64,000 bases of DNA from Phascolomyces articulosus (GCA_025677815.1 JAIXMP010000004.1:1550001-1614000), one strand, 5' to 3'. Numbered from the stretch's first letter, positions 22,003 through 35,878 are shown. The notes: a model not told the origin generated them from the letters alone. Made by a program: numbers and translations.

Positions 22003-22537
22003 ATGGTTATTGCTCTTGTAAAGGCTAATCCTGCTTTGGCTCCTTTGTTCCTCTTTGCTGGTGCTGGTTGTGTTGCCGCAGTCTCGTAAGTATTTTACAT
22101 ATCCTACCCTTGCAAGTCTTGGACATAAGTTATTCACTCTTCTTCTTTTCATATTTATCAATAGATATCCTAGTAAGTTTTATCTTCAAACCAAGTGGAA
22201 GAAAGAATGGATTGGATTGGATTGGATGGATAGATAGATAGATAGAAAGGAAGTAAAAAACTCACATTATATGTTTAATAATCAATAGTGTACTTGTTGA
22301 GAACTCATCCTGAAATCCTTGTTGACCGCAAGAACAACCCAACACCATGGAACCGCGTGCAACAACATCAAAACATCAAGGTAATCTATCATTATTCGTA
22401 ATAAAGAATCTAATTATATAGGACTAGAAGAAGAAATACCTATTTCTCATCATTATCCTTTTTCTTTCTAATAGTTTATTAATGCCAAACCTGAATTTTA
22501 TGAAGCACGAAAGAATTTACAACGTCCAACTTTTTAA
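22003..22537 (+). CDS. NDUFA4: NDUFA4/MLRQ subunit (respiratory chain)
   Basis: Small single-pass inner mitochondrial membrane protein of the NDUFA4 (MLRQ) family, associated with cytochrome c oxidase or complex I. Exons are 22003-22085, an 8-nt microexon at 22165-22172 (ATATCCTA), 22289-22380 and 22475-22537, giving 81 aa, the usual family length. The protein begins MVIALVKANPALAPLFLFAG (membrane segment with AGAGCVAAVS). It continues YLLRTHPEILVDRKNNPTPW and ends FINAKPEFYEARKNLQRPTF. Family landmarks are the N-terminal hydrophobic helix, YLLR, D-R-x-N-x-P-x-P-W-N and the terminal RPxF. Skipping the microexon shifts the frame immediately, so it is required. Confidence 0.92.
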
Positions 22538-23455
22538 AAAAATAAAAATACCCCTCCATCGTCCCTTTCATCGCTCTTCTTTCTTATAAATATTACATAT
22601 ACGTCTTTTTTTTTCTTCTACAACAAATGAATATATGATTTAAATAAATGATAAATTCTTATATATATATATATATATATGGCACAAAAATACACACACT
22701 TTATATTCGGAAACTTTTTTTTATGTGTCCGTTATTATGATATGGATGATTGGATTGGATTGGATTAATTGAGAGGGAGCGATGATCGATACTATGGGTT
22801 TATATATAGATGACGAATACGCCATTGACACACCCTAATTATTTTATGCAGGAAGAGACGGTAGGACAAACTTAGTTGAATCTGGGTTGTGGTTTTATAA
22901 ATGTATGTGTTCCCCACACTTCTCTTTTTTTTTTCTGGTTCATGCGTCGATATTACCTTTTCATATGAGCAAGTTCCCAACGTATGGTTGGGGGAAGCAA
23001 CTATATATCAGATACAAAAAGAAAAATTCTCAAGTACTTCTTATTTTTTATTAGCTGCAGCTCTTTCTCCTTCTTTGTAGCAACTTTCCATCTTTTATTT
23101 ATTTATTAGAAAAAAAAATGTATCAACACTCACTTTCCTCTCTATTTATGCTTGTAAAAGTTTATGGAATAAGTCAATGAGGTGTTTGACATTATGAATT
23201 GTTTTTTTTTAAAAAAAAAGAAAGAAAAAAAAGATAGTTTATTATTAATATTATAATTATTAAAAAGCCAAGCTTATTAATTATAAAATAAGGAGGAAGA
23301 AAGTGACCGGTGGAGTGGTGCGTATGGTTTTGTGTCAATAATAGTATAAGAAATAGCCTATATATATAATAAATAACACCTCTTTCCTTATTTTTACGTA
23401 ACTATTTTTTTTTTTGAATATCTCTCTCTTTTTTTTTCCAACAAAATAAAATTCA
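22538..23455. other. AT-rich intergenic with simple repeats
   Basis: Contains a TA run (about 22659-22680) and GGATT repeats near 22745-22766, echoing GGATT repeats in an intron of the preceding gene (about 22209-22228). No supported gene. Confidence 0.5.
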
Positions 23456-25608
<2,153 letters not shown>

Positions 25609-27301
25609 AAAATAATATCACTATCATCCAAACTTAGAACAAAAAAAAGGGACTTTTTGTAAAATTAGAACAACAACATTATTTCTCTCCTCCCATTCAT
25701 CGATTCCCAAACGCTAAAAAAAATACCACACACTACTATCAGTTGTATTATTATCATCAATCATTATCATCATTGATTACTCATCTTTATATTTTCTGCC
25801 AATCTTTTTTTTTTATCTATTTTTTTTGAAATATTTTTATACATGTGACAGAGAAAATGAATCAAAAAAAGTTACAAGTTCCCTAATTTTGACATTTTCA
25901 CTCATCAAACTTTTACCCGAATCCATTTGCATGGAAAATGAATTATTTGTACCATGGCACTAAACTATTTTATACCAAACAAAAAAGGGAGATCATCCTA
26001 ATACATCGTTGTGTAATCCTCAACACTTGGTGAGGTGGATAAATTTCTCTATCAAGCAAGCCAATCACGGAATTCGGATATTTAGATTACCGTCCATTAC
26101 CAGAGACCAGGAAGTTCTATCTTCTACTACTACGTGGTATGTCTATCAAATAATTAACTTTGGGTAAATCAGAAAATGAGTTATGCCATAATGAAGAAGG
26201 TAGGATAAAGTCATGTTATGTATAAAGTATATATAACGGATATGTTTGAATTAGTAATACAGACGATCCATTTTCAAATGGAAAAGATAGGATAATGGGT
26301 AAAAGAAATGAATTTCTTGTCATGTTACAAGTGTAATGATGTAAAGTATCTTATTTTCTACCGTGATCTCACAGAATTGGATCTAAATATATTGCTATTT
26401 TATCACCATCGCTCTAAACCTCCATTTTTGTTTTAAACGAGGAAAAATTAACTAATATTGGAGAGAAGGGACAGGGTAGTAGTAGTTGTAAGCTCAAGAT
26501 TACACAAGAACAGAAAAAAAATGCTTGGCTTAGGATTTTGAATGACGTGATCATGATTATAAATTATTCTCTCATTCTTAGAATACTGAATTCATTGATA
26601 TACGTATATCAATAGATATTATGATATATTATATACACTTAGTATTGGTGTTTCTATAATGTGCTTTCTCCATGGTTAGAATAATATATTTACCAAAAAG
26701 AAGTATTAGGGATTATATAAATTCGTAAAAATGAATTTTTTCGGTCAATAAATCCGTAGGTTGTACCAATGATTCATATATATATACTTCTATCTAACCA
26801 TTAGACTTTACCAATATACGGATTCACCATCATCACACCTTATTAGAAGTATATTATACCAGTTACCTATGATCAACATTACCACTAGTATTTTTTTCTA
26901 TAGTAGCTAGTATATTAAAATAAAACAAAGAACCTTATTGTTCTATTGTTCTGATCCAACAATTCATTTTCATGATGTGGGGAGAAAGGAGGAAAATAGG
27001 ATTTACAAGATAGAGTTTACTCGGAGATTTCGGCGCCCTTGAACGATATTGTCGTATCAGAACTAAAAAAGAGATATTTGTAATGTTGGCTTCATCATAG
27101 TATATAAAATCACACAGATTATCCTCCATAGAAAGCATCAGATTCCGTTGTACAAAATCATGAATTTTCGCGTTAAAATTTTCCCTTTTGTAAAACACAA
27201 TAAGTATATAAATATAACGTTCTCCAATTTTTTTTCTAGTATTTCTTTTTTCTTTTACTTTCACACATACTTCTATATACACACACTTACCCATTGTTAT
27301 A
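25609..27301. other. Intergenic, no gene seen
   Basis: AT-rich spacer between the acetyltransferase and transporter genes. The long minus-strand frame at 26935-27405 overlaps the transporter start and has low-complexity hydrophobic content, so I do not call it. Confidence 0.5.
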
Positions 27302-29090
27302 ATGGGAAAAGCATCATCCATACGAACCGTTAGATCGACAAGTATAAAAGATGATATCATATCAATAACCAGTAATGAGGATGACACTGAAAAGGCAATC
27401 AGCAAGACGACGGTAACACAAGATCAACAACAAAAAGATGCAATGGCAGTCGAAGGAGGTGTTGCTACTTATTTAGAGTCTGCACCTTTTCCATCCTTAG
27501 CTTCTGTTCATGAAATTACACGCGTATTATCTCATCAAACAAATAAAAGTCAAGATACCACTAAAACGGATGACCATGGAGAAAAAACAATTGCTTCTTC
27601 ACCTATCGATGATGAGAAAAAACCATGGGAACAGCCTTTAGAAACTGAAGGCATTCGTAATCCAGGTTGGTGTGCTGTTGCTGCTGCATTTTTAGTCAAC
27701 TTTGCCGTCTTTGGAAATTCATTTTCTTGGGGAAATTTTCAAAAATTGTAAGTCTATCATCATTTCATTCATCTTTATTATAAGAGAAGGAAAAGCATAT
27801 ATTCAATAAAACAAAGGGATTCCATAATAGATATCTTCAAGAAGTGTTCAAAGATGAAACGAGTCAATTACAAATTGCATTTGTGGGTACATTGGCCAAT
27901 TCATTACTTGTATCCTTTGGATTATTTTTGACACCTGTGATTCAAAATATTGGGTTTCGTGGCACCATGTTAATTGGTACTGTTGTGGCTCCCTTGGGAT
28001 TGATCTTGGCTAGTTTCAATACTGCTTTATGGCAATTGTATTTAACGCAAGGGATCTTGACAGGCATTGGTGGTGCTTTTGTCTTTTCACCTTCCTTGAC
28101 GTTACCTCCTCAATGGTTTTCAAAGAATCGAGCGTTTGCCTGTGGTATTGCTGTCTCTGGGTCAGGTATTGGTGGTGTAGCCTTATCCCCCATGACCCAA
28201 CGATTGATTGCGACCATGGGGTATCGTATGGCGTTACGGATCCTGGGAGCCATGATTTTTGGAATTTTATTAATTGCTACAGCTTTAGCACGTTCTCGTT
28301 ATCGTCCACCACCATCTTCCAATGGAGGTGGATTGGGTGCTTTGTTTGATAAATCCATGATGTCCATTTCTTTTGTTCTTTTGTCCATTTTTGCATTTCT
28401 GGTGCCGTTTGGTTATATTGCTCCCTTCTTTTTGGCACCCACATATGCTTCCTATATTGGTCAAGATGCACAGGCTGGTTCCACTTTGGTGTCGATCTTG
28501 TCCGGTATGAATGCTATTTGTCGTATTTCTTTGGGGTATTTCGCAGATCGGTTAGGCAATATGAATACCATGTTTGCTGCTACGTTTTTATCAGGGGTAA
28601 AGTATAACACACAGCATATGTTGAAAGGATAATCCTCGATGTTGTTATAGGATATTTATTAATTGGTTGCATGATTATTTTTAATGTATAGATTTTTACC
28701 ATGGTAATTTGGCAATTTTCTACAACTTATGCAGGATTTGTTGCATATTGTGTATTATGTAAGTGTTTATCTTTATACATCAAAAACATATATCTATATA
28801 CTAATATGGATGATGGGGTAGATGGTTTGACTTGTGGAGCATTTGTCTCTTTATTCCCAGTGGTAGCCGCCGAAGTCGTAGGTGTAGAACAAATCCAACG
28901 AGCGATTGGTCTTACATATGGATTTAGTTTCTTTGGTAATTTAGTGGGAACACCTATTATTGGTATTTTACAATCAAATTATGGTTGGACTTCTGCCATT
29001 CAATTTGGTGGATCTATGACCGTGGGAGCTTCTTTATTTATGCTTGCATTAAGATATAGAATTAAACCAAAGATTTGGGCAAAGAAATAA
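27302..29090 (+). CDS. MFS transporter, monocarboxylate porter (MCT/SLC16-like)
   Basis: Twelve-helix plasma-membrane carrier of the major facilitator superfamily, MCT branch; the substrate could be a carboxylate. Exons are 27302-27747, 27831-28596, 28692-28758 and 28822-29090 (515 aa). A charged cytoplasmic N-terminus of about 120 residues precedes the first helix, which follows EGIRNPGWCAVAAAFLVNF. This is close to the D-G-x-GW-x-V motif of MCTs with D replaced. Further landmarks are SFSWGNFQKLYLQEVF, GILTGIGGAFVFSPSLTLPP, RAFACGIAVSGSGIGG, GYFADRLGNMNTMF (loop 8-9 D-R-x-G motif) and YGLTCGAFVSLFPVVAAE. The reading frame is clean and the family topology complete. It has no physical link to a catabolic cluster, so the substrate is not predictable from context. 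Confidence 0.9.
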
Positions 29091-29778
29091 TTATCACAGT
29101 AATTTTTTTTGTATATTACTTATTAGATACCCCTCTTTCTACCTTTTCTCTTTCCATATTAATCTATTATATATATATATACTCACGCACTCACTCATTC
29201 ACACCCAAACCTATGTATTACATAACCTTTTTTTAATAACAATTATAAAAATTTGTAAAAAAGAATTTAATGTGTAACAAAATGCAAGAAAAAAATAAAA
29301 TCAAAAAAGAAGAAAAAAAATGTGTGTTGTCAGTGTGTGAGATGAGAGGTGATATTATATTATAAGGATAATATTAATAGTAAAAATAGTAATAATAATA
29401 ATGATGATGATGATGAAAATGATGATGGTGTTAACGATAATTATAGGAAAGAATAAGCGAAAGAGAGAGTGTGTGTGTGAGGAAGAGAAGGGAGAAAGAG
29501 GTCGGTATTTTGGTATGAAAATGTACAGTTTTTAAATGCGGAAAAAGGTATTTGAAAGGGATTCAGTTTCGTATGTGATAATAAGGTGTTATAATGTATA
29601 TAAAAAAGAAAGAAAGAGGAATAATATGTATGCGTCTGTTGTTGTTGTTGTTGATGGTGGTATCGGTATGGAAAAAGAAAGATATGTGTATGTGCGTTGT
29701 ATTGTGAGGAGATAGTAAGCTATGTCGTCAAAGAAGTCATTGATAGTAAAGGATAAGGATAAGAATGCTTATATGCTG
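29091..29778. other. Convergent 3' intergenic region, purine-rich
   Basis: Lies between the 3' ends of the transporter (plus) and the next gene (minus). It contains AATAAT/GATGAT triplet runs at 29389-29430 and a long GA-rich plus strand to about 29510. No gene seen. Confidence 0.5.
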
Positions 29779-31628
29779 TTATAATTGATTGGTAGTTCGT
29801 CTTCGCTTTGACATTCGAACTTCAATTTTACGTTGTTCCATTTGAGCAGCTCTGTGTAAAAGTTCACATTTGATCTTATGATCAATATTATTATCCAGAC
29901 GCATCAAAAATGCAGACAATCGTGAAAAATCCCAATTTTTACACAATGATTTTAAAAACGCTGCTTTGATAGCATCAGGTTCATCACGAAACGCCATCAC
30001 ATCCGCTACTAACGAAGTAACACATTCCATTTGTTCCCATCCTTCTGTCACTTCTCGAAGCAACCTTGCTACATTTAAATGACCTATATAACATAACACA
30101 CAAAGAGTTTTAGTTTTTCACTTGTTTTTCATTTCCCCTCTCCTCAACACCTTTTGTTTTACAAGAAAAGATACTTTACTGTTTTCAAAATCCCAATCAC
30201 TAATCACATGTTTAATCAATGTGGCAATACTTTGTAAACGCCAATCAGTAATAATCCATTTAATAACATGAATCAATCGTTCCAACGGATATTCATATGC
30301 CAATCGTTTTAAATACGTTGTTGTTGTAAATGCATTTTCTTCTGCTTGAACCCAAGTGGCAAAGGTAGTATTATACATATCATCCATCCGTTCCACATTT
30401 TTTTGGGTATTTCTCCATTTATTTTCATCCATCATTTTTAAATAACAATTGTTTTGTGATGTACTGGTTGTTGGCCTAGGAAAAGTTCGAGGTTCTTCTG
30501 ATCGGTTCTCATCATCGTCATGTTCTTCAAGATAATCTGAAACTAATAAAGTAGGAAAAAAGGAGATTATTATTATTATTTGATTGTAGTTGCAGTGATT
30601 GTTGTTGTTTTATGAAAATAAAAAAAAGGGGGAGAAAGGGGGGGAGAGTTGATGATAATGAATGATTTATAGGAAAATTAAAATAATGATACGTTACATG
30701 ATCTTTTTGAGCCTGCATAGCGCTGTTTTGTGGTTTTTCTTGATCCAGCCCACTCTGCAACGCTCTGGCCAGCCAAACGAGCGTCGCGTGCTGGTAGTTG
30801 AAGTACAAATTGTTCATCTTCTGATGCTGATGATGATGAAGAAATATTCACAGAAGGAACATAGGTTGCATCTGTAATAAAACTTTCCAATTGAGGTGTA
30901 ACTGCCACAGTCGTCATGCGTTGTTGTTGTTGATGTTGCTGTAATAGTAAAGGTTGATAAGAACTAGAAGACGATGAAGTAGTGGTGGGATATTCTGAAA
31001 CTTCATAATAACTTTCTAGTTGTTGATGTTGTTGCGGTAGTTGTGGTTGGCGAAAAACAACCTGAGGTGTTCTTCGGTCTTGTTGTTGTTCAGCTATAGC
31101 AGTTTCTAATGCTCGTTGAGCATTTAATTCTGCTTGTTCAGCTGCTAATAACATTAAATTATCTTGAGGACCTGCACGTTCGAGTCGATCGCCACGTACA
31201 AAACGACGATTCGTTAACCAATTTTGGTCAGTTAATGCAGGTGGTGGTTGTTCTTGTTGTTCTTGTTCATCTCTAGGTGGAGTAAAACGGGATCGTGATA
31301 ATTCCGGTGTCCATGGATGTCTTCGTAATGTAGGTGTGGTAGGTGTAGAAGTAGTAGAAAATAATAAACGACGACGAGTATGACGAATAGGTTCAATTAT
31401 TGGATGAGGAGAAGGACGATAATTAGTACTAGTATTATTATTGTTGTTATTCGTTGCTGTTGTTAGAGTTGCAGAAGTTGGGGATGATGAAGTAGAAGAC
31501 GAAGAAGAATTGGTTGTAGTTGAATTAGCCATTGCGAAATTATCAGTTGGATGTAAAGTAGTTGCTGTAGCAGCCAATGGAGTAGCGTTATAGACAGTAG
31601 CTAAAAATGCTACAAACGAATGGAACAT
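29779..31628 (-). CDS. Unrecognised helical-repeat protein with Q/S-rich N-terminus
   Basis: Three minus-strand exons splice in frame: 30698-31628, 30180-30542 and 29779-30083 (532 aa from the upstream ATG). A second ATG at about 31532 (MANSTTTNSSS) may be the true start. The first ~300 residues are low complexity: Ser/Thr and Asn runs, Arg-rich RHTRRRLLF, PWTPELSRSRFTPP and Gln tracts. The C-terminal ~190 residues look folded and all-helical. Trp-centred segments repeat: VIKWIITDWRLQSIATLIKH, HVISDWDFENSHLNVARLL and LCKNWDFSRLSAFLMRL. Repeats of the pattern [T/S/N]DW-x-F/L suggest an alpha-solenoid. It ends in a basic RMSKRRRTTNQL, a possible nuclear localisation signal. I do not know the family; a nuclear or chromatin-associated scaffold is a guess. 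Confidence 0.68.
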
Positions 31629-31877
31629 TATTGTTTTAATATTAAGAGCAGAGTATTTTTATTTTTCGTTTTTTATTTTCCCTTTTCTCTTTTTCCCCCA
31701 CACACTTAAAAAAAAACGCCCCTATTAAGGCGGTCAAGTCCGCCGCAACTTTGTGCATATGTGTAATACAACACAAAAAAAAAAAAATCGTCAGACCTGC
31801 GTGACATTGAAATACTCAAGCACAACAACTTGTACAATAATATAAACGGGAATCTCTTTTATTACAATATATATACA
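31629..31877. other. Short spacer with GGCGG-N6-CCGCC hairpin
   Basis: Upstream of the minus-strand helical-repeat gene and downstream of AIM19. It contains GGCGGTCAAGTCCGCC (about 31728-31743), a five-base-pair GC stem in AT-rich DNA, plus a 13-A run at about 31775-31787. The role is unknown. Confidence 0.4.
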
Positions 31878-32514
31878 TTAAATGTAACCATTCACTTGAA
31901 GTGTTTTTTTACCATAAATCACTGTGTCTAATACAACAGTACTTAATAATACTAATGGTACAGGTTTCATTGAAGTGATGGCTCTTTTGGCATTCAGGAA
32001 CGACCATGAAAGACACCAAGCTAAATATATATTTATATATATAGATATATCATGTTAGACTTTATTAGAGTTTTTGTTTTCCTTGTTCTGTTGTTATTTT
32101 ACCTGTAGCAATACCAGCACCATTTTCGGCGTCACCAACATGGGTCACATATCTATTTTATTTTATATTATTTAATTAATATAGCAACTACTTGTATGTA
32201 CGCGTTTATATATATATATATATATATATATAGAGTGATTTACCCTGCACCAGCAAAAATACCACCAAAAGCAAATGATTGCAATATGGATGGTATACCA
32301 GGTAATCTTTTAGCAGCCAAAGGGATCGAAGCAAATGCTATTGATATAAAAGTATGTTATTTGAACATTCACCTCATATTACTTATTTTTTTTTAAAAAA
32401 AAAATATAAATTCTATTTACATAAAGCAGAAAGAGCCCAAATAGGATAAGGTGAATTAGCTTGTTGATCGATCCATGTCAAAGGTTGTTGTTGACCTTCT
32501 TCTTGCTTCTCCAT
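31878..32514 (-). CDS. AIM19: AIM19-family mitochondrial membrane protein
   Basis: Small mitochondrial protein related to yeast Aim19 (altered inheritance of mitochondria). Four minus-strand exons: 32421-32514, 32244-32337, 32103-32152 and 31878-32020 (126 aa). It starts MEKQEEGQQQPLTWIDQQAN. A hydrophobic stretch with SFASIPLAAKRLPGIPSILQ is followed by SFAFGGIFAGAG. The family-like signature YVTHVGDAENGAGIATAW comes next, then FLNAKRAITSMKPVPLVLLS and a second hydrophobic segment ending near TLQVNGYI. All splice junctions are GT-AG and in phase. The GDAENGAGIATAW block is what I match to the family from memory. The precise molecular role of Aim19 is not established. Confidence 0.72.
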
Positions 32515-33455
32515 TATTATTTATTATTGAAAAAAAAACAAACTGATAAAATAACAAAGAAAAATATCCAAAAAAGAAGCTCAGATGCAAACACATTGTG
32601 TACATTGAACTCAGCCTCATTTTCGTCATCCGCCACACATTTGGATTTATTGTTTGTTGCCATCGATGATGTTGGATGGTGCAATGATGATGACCATGAA
32701 TGTAGAATTATGATATGGATGATTTCATTATGCTCAAATCGTTATATATCTCCTCTTTTTATTTTATATTCCCCTGTTACGAAATGATAACATCATTCAT
32801 AATATAATAATGTATATAAAAAAATTGATGCCACGAGTTTAAGGACAAAAAAAAAAAAACTTGTTTTTTTTTCATCCATGCTCAAGGATCGTGATCCTGC
32901 TTGATATATTTGACTCCCAAGAATCCCTTAACACGCACATATATGTTCTTTTCTTCCAGACTACACTTCTTTATTAGGAGCAAAACATATGATGATATAC
33001 CTCAATTACAGTAATTAAAGCTGTACTATTTGCTTCCACCATCGATCAAATATATAGCGTAGCCAAGAGAATTCTCGAAAATCACAACTGAATCAGTGAG
33101 TAGTTATTAAACTGTACCTAATACTGTTACAAGTAGAATACTTTCTTTATAATAAGCAATGACAAGAAGTATCCACATATGACACTCGTGTTTGGAAATC
33201 AAGTGAATAGTATAAAATTACTGTATAATTTTAGCATGCGCTATTAAAAGCGTAATATATTTGTATCATATCGGTCTTATAATAAAAGCATTTCTTCGAC
33301 TACCTTGTAGTTTCTCATTTTTCCTGGACACGTGATCAGCGAAAGATGAAAAATATTAGATTTTCAATTTCTGATAAATTAGTTCCCGAAAAAAAATAGT
33401 AACCTGAAAGAAAAAGTATTTTGAAAATATCATTTTTATTATTATTATTATCAAG
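32515..33455. other. Intergenic, no gene seen
   Basis: Upstream region of AIM19 (minus) and of the possible small gene at 33456 (plus). AT-rich, with short ORFs lacking coding character. Confidence 0.45.
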
Positions 33456-33681
33456 ATGAATGCTGTCACGACCAACACCCAAGCCGCCAAACGTTGCTCC
33501 GATTGTAATTGTACCCTCTTCCCTTCCTATCGTTATTCCCAATTTAAAAGAAGAAGATGAAGTAGAAGTAAGAGAAGAATGGGAAGCGCAAATAGATGCA
33601 GAGGAGCGTATAATGAAGTTACGTCGAGCCCTTGATGCTGCATATGATAATAATCGTAGCACAGTAGTACCTCAGCAATAA
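33456..33681 (+). CDS. Possible 73-aa protein with charged C-terminal helix
   Basis: The frame from ATG 33460 encodes 73 aa: a Pro/Val-rich start (MLSRPTPKPPNVAPIVIVPS) and an acidic-to-amphipathic helix (EEWEAQIDAEERIMKLRRAL), ending VVPQQ. Its composition is protein-like. A competing ATG four bases upstream (33456) opens a 34-codon frame with a CSDCNC cluster, so one of the two would be bypassed or could act as an overlapping uORF. An ...ATCAAG acceptor-like string precedes both ATGs, so the visible part may be a last exon. No family recognised. Confidence 0.38.
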
Positions 33682-34384
33682 GAAGTCTTTAATGGTGTTG
33701 TTAATCGTGATAATCAAGTTGACAACTATCTTAATGTTGTTCGCCGATATCGTGATTGACTAACATGAGACAGAACCCGGCAAGATGATCATCCTTATTT
33801 ATATTACCTCTAAAACTTTTTTATACTTCACTCCCTCTTTTTCTTTTCTATACTTATACTTCCTTTCATCCTTTTTGTAATACTTTTCCTTTTATATATT
33901 TATATTATATATTTTGACATTTTGATTTTTTTTTTTTTCGAAAAATGTGTGGTGGGGAAATTCAATTTCAGGTCACATGTCCGGGAAAAATGAGAAACGT
34001 CAAGGTGGTGTAAAATCGATTCAAGTAGAAAAGTCAAGAACGCTTTGTCCAACATATACTCAAACTTATTCAACAGCAAGGGATCTAAGGCGTTGGTGGC
34101 GCGCTTATATTGTCATGTGTGCGTATATTTGTTTTTATATAAGCTATTAAGTATGATACTGATGACTGTTTAATAGTGTGGAGATCTATGCATATGACAA
34201 CCTAGTTTTTAATGCTGGAATCATAATTGTAAAATTATCCGAATGCTCTTACATTGTTAAAATTTGGGGGCCACTTATTGAAAAAACCATGGCGGGTACT
34301 GATATTCTTTCTCAATGATAGGTATTGGCTTTTTGATTTGGTGTAGGTCGGTGTGCATAATCTCTGGCTCTAACTTTATCAATT
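33682..34384. other. Intergenic flank of MITE, no gene seen
   Basis: Short ORF at 33947-34150 is Arg/Tyr-rich without recognisable content. Sequence from about 34250 leads into the MITE left TIR. Confidence 0.4.
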
Positions 34385-34387
34385 TTA

Positions 34388-34626
34388 GAGTGGGTGCAGC
34401 GGTAGATTGTAAATTTTCAGCAAATTGGGATTGTAAAATTCAGATGGTACTACAACTGCCGTTTACAGCAGCGGTGGATTGCAACTTGGATTGTAAGTAA
34501 AAATTAAATGGAGCTGAAAAGCATATTTTGCAATACCTCACGTTGGTATTGCAAATTTACAACTTCCTTGAAGAAACTTACAACTCATCAAATTTATAAT
34601 TTTACTTTACAATCTAGGCTGCTGCT

Positions 34627-34687
<61 letters not shown>

Positions 34688-34755
34688 AAGAAAATTGTAA
34701 ATAGGATTGTAAAGTTTGTTTACAATCCAATTTGCCATCCCCGCTGCACCCACTC
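34388..34755. mobile_element. MITE, PIF/Harbinger-like (TTA target duplication)
   Basis: 368-bp element with a perfect 15-bp terminal inverted repeat GAGTGGGTGCAGCGG at 34388-34402 and its reverse complement at 34741-34755. It is flanked by TTA at 34385-34387 and 34756-34758. A 3-bp TTA/TAA duplication is the hallmark of PIF/Harbinger and Tourist-type elements. GGATTGTAA and TTACAATCC motifs recur in subterminal positions (about 34427, 34484, 34704 and 34720), like transposase-binding repeats. It holds no transposase. An internal A run of about 60 nt (34630-34686) is either a homopolymer expansion or an assembly artefact. Confidence 0.82.
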
Positions 34756-34758
34756 TTA

Positions 34759-35878
34759 GGGGTGGCACTGTACCTGATAATTTTAAAGGCAAGGACAACC
34801 AACAAATCAGGCCCAGAAAAATGGATTTGAGATTGATGTGCATGGCAACCGATATTGCTACCGTCGACTTGGGCGTGGGGGAGTGTGCGAAATCGGTTCG
34901 ATGCACCAAATATTTTACTGACAAGGCCAAAATGATAGAATGCAACAAAGCACAGTTAAATACATTTGTCAAGACTTTGAAGCCGACGCAAGAAGATATT
35001 AAGGAATTGGCCTTGCCCATGGTACAAATAATGGGTATGATTATAGTTATGATTAAAAAAATGCTGCTGCCTCTTGCTTCATTGATTTCTAATTTTCTCA
35101 AGATATTTAATCGAATAGGGTTGGAAGCAGAAGTCTCAACATTAAGACTGGTTTCAAGTGGGGCTTACATAATTCAGTAGGTGGCAAATTGCAATATTGA
35201 TGGAGATCCTACAAAGCTTTCTAATTCGATGGAACCGGTTGTCCAGCTACTTCATACTATCCGTATAACAGTGCAGTGGCCAACACTGTATACTTACAGT
35301 CGGGTTCGGTTGGACAGATTGAGTAAGCACGAATAAATATAATATGAGTAGAAAGAAGTGAATGGGTCGAGTTATATGAAGATAAAACGATATGGGATCT
35401 TGGTCTACAAGATCCCTCTATTTATATACGTCGAAATATAAGGGGCTAATCTAACATCTATACTAAATACAATGATCTACACTAATAGCTAGAATATTTA
35501 ATATTTCCTATATTTCTATTTACACCATGCGATTCATTTATCCGTTCATCCATGACACCGTATTTATTGTACCCGCGTATATGTTGTTCCTTGACCACAT
35601 GGGTTACATCGTCGTAATGGTATGCACTATTACAATCTGGGTAATTTCTTTTTGTTTTGTTAAAGACTACTAATTCTGACTTTTCTCTCAGATGCTAGCC
35701 ATTCGTGTCAAATACGTATAAATTGGGATCACTTACAAGTTACGCAGATAACAAGACAAACTTGCAATCATTCACCACCTCAAATACCACAAATGGTACA
35801 TCTGCTACCAGTTGGATCAGAAATATCAAAGAAACAGGACTCAGCGAGTAATATATTGAAATGATTACATATTCATGA
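34759..35878 (+). pseudogene. Second broken member of the Mucoromycota hypothetical family
   Basis: The open frame running to 35180 encodes KMDLRLMCMATDIATVDLGV, then GECAKSVRCTKYFTDKAKMI, then ELALPMVQIMGMIIV and a hydrophobic tail. It resembles the same repeated Mucoromycota family as the fragment at 15133-15958 but covers a different part, with its own D-L-R element. The frame starts inside or next to the MITE right end without a proper start. A further fragment (MEPVVQLLHTIRITVQWP) is in another frame near 35230. A possible terminal exon with SCQIRINWDHLQVTQITRQT lies at about 35700-35878. Insertions (a MITE on the left, an LTR-like block in the middle) appear to have broken the gene. Confidence 0.45.
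35287..35524. mobile_element. Possible solo LTR (TG...CA)
   Basis: A block starting TGTATACTTACAGTC and ending CTATTTACA has TGTA/TACA ends. Inside is TCTATTTATATACG (about 35414-35427), which could be a TATA region. It interrupts the degenerate gene. No target duplication could be found at these exact ends, so the boundaries and the identification are uncertain. Confidence 0.3.

Noticed and set aside
26020..26110. tRNA-like segment (GGTGAGGTGG...)
   Set aside because: No TPsiC box or cloverleaf could be drawn. The rest of the window also gave no convincing A/B box pair.
26935..27405. 156-codon minus-strand ORF
   Set aside because: It overlaps the transporter start antisense, and its hydrophobic composition follows from AT-rich codons. 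No recognisable content.
34607..35101. 164-codon minus-strand ORF
   Set aside because: It contains a Phe run from the A tract and is antisense to the degenerate hypothetical gene.
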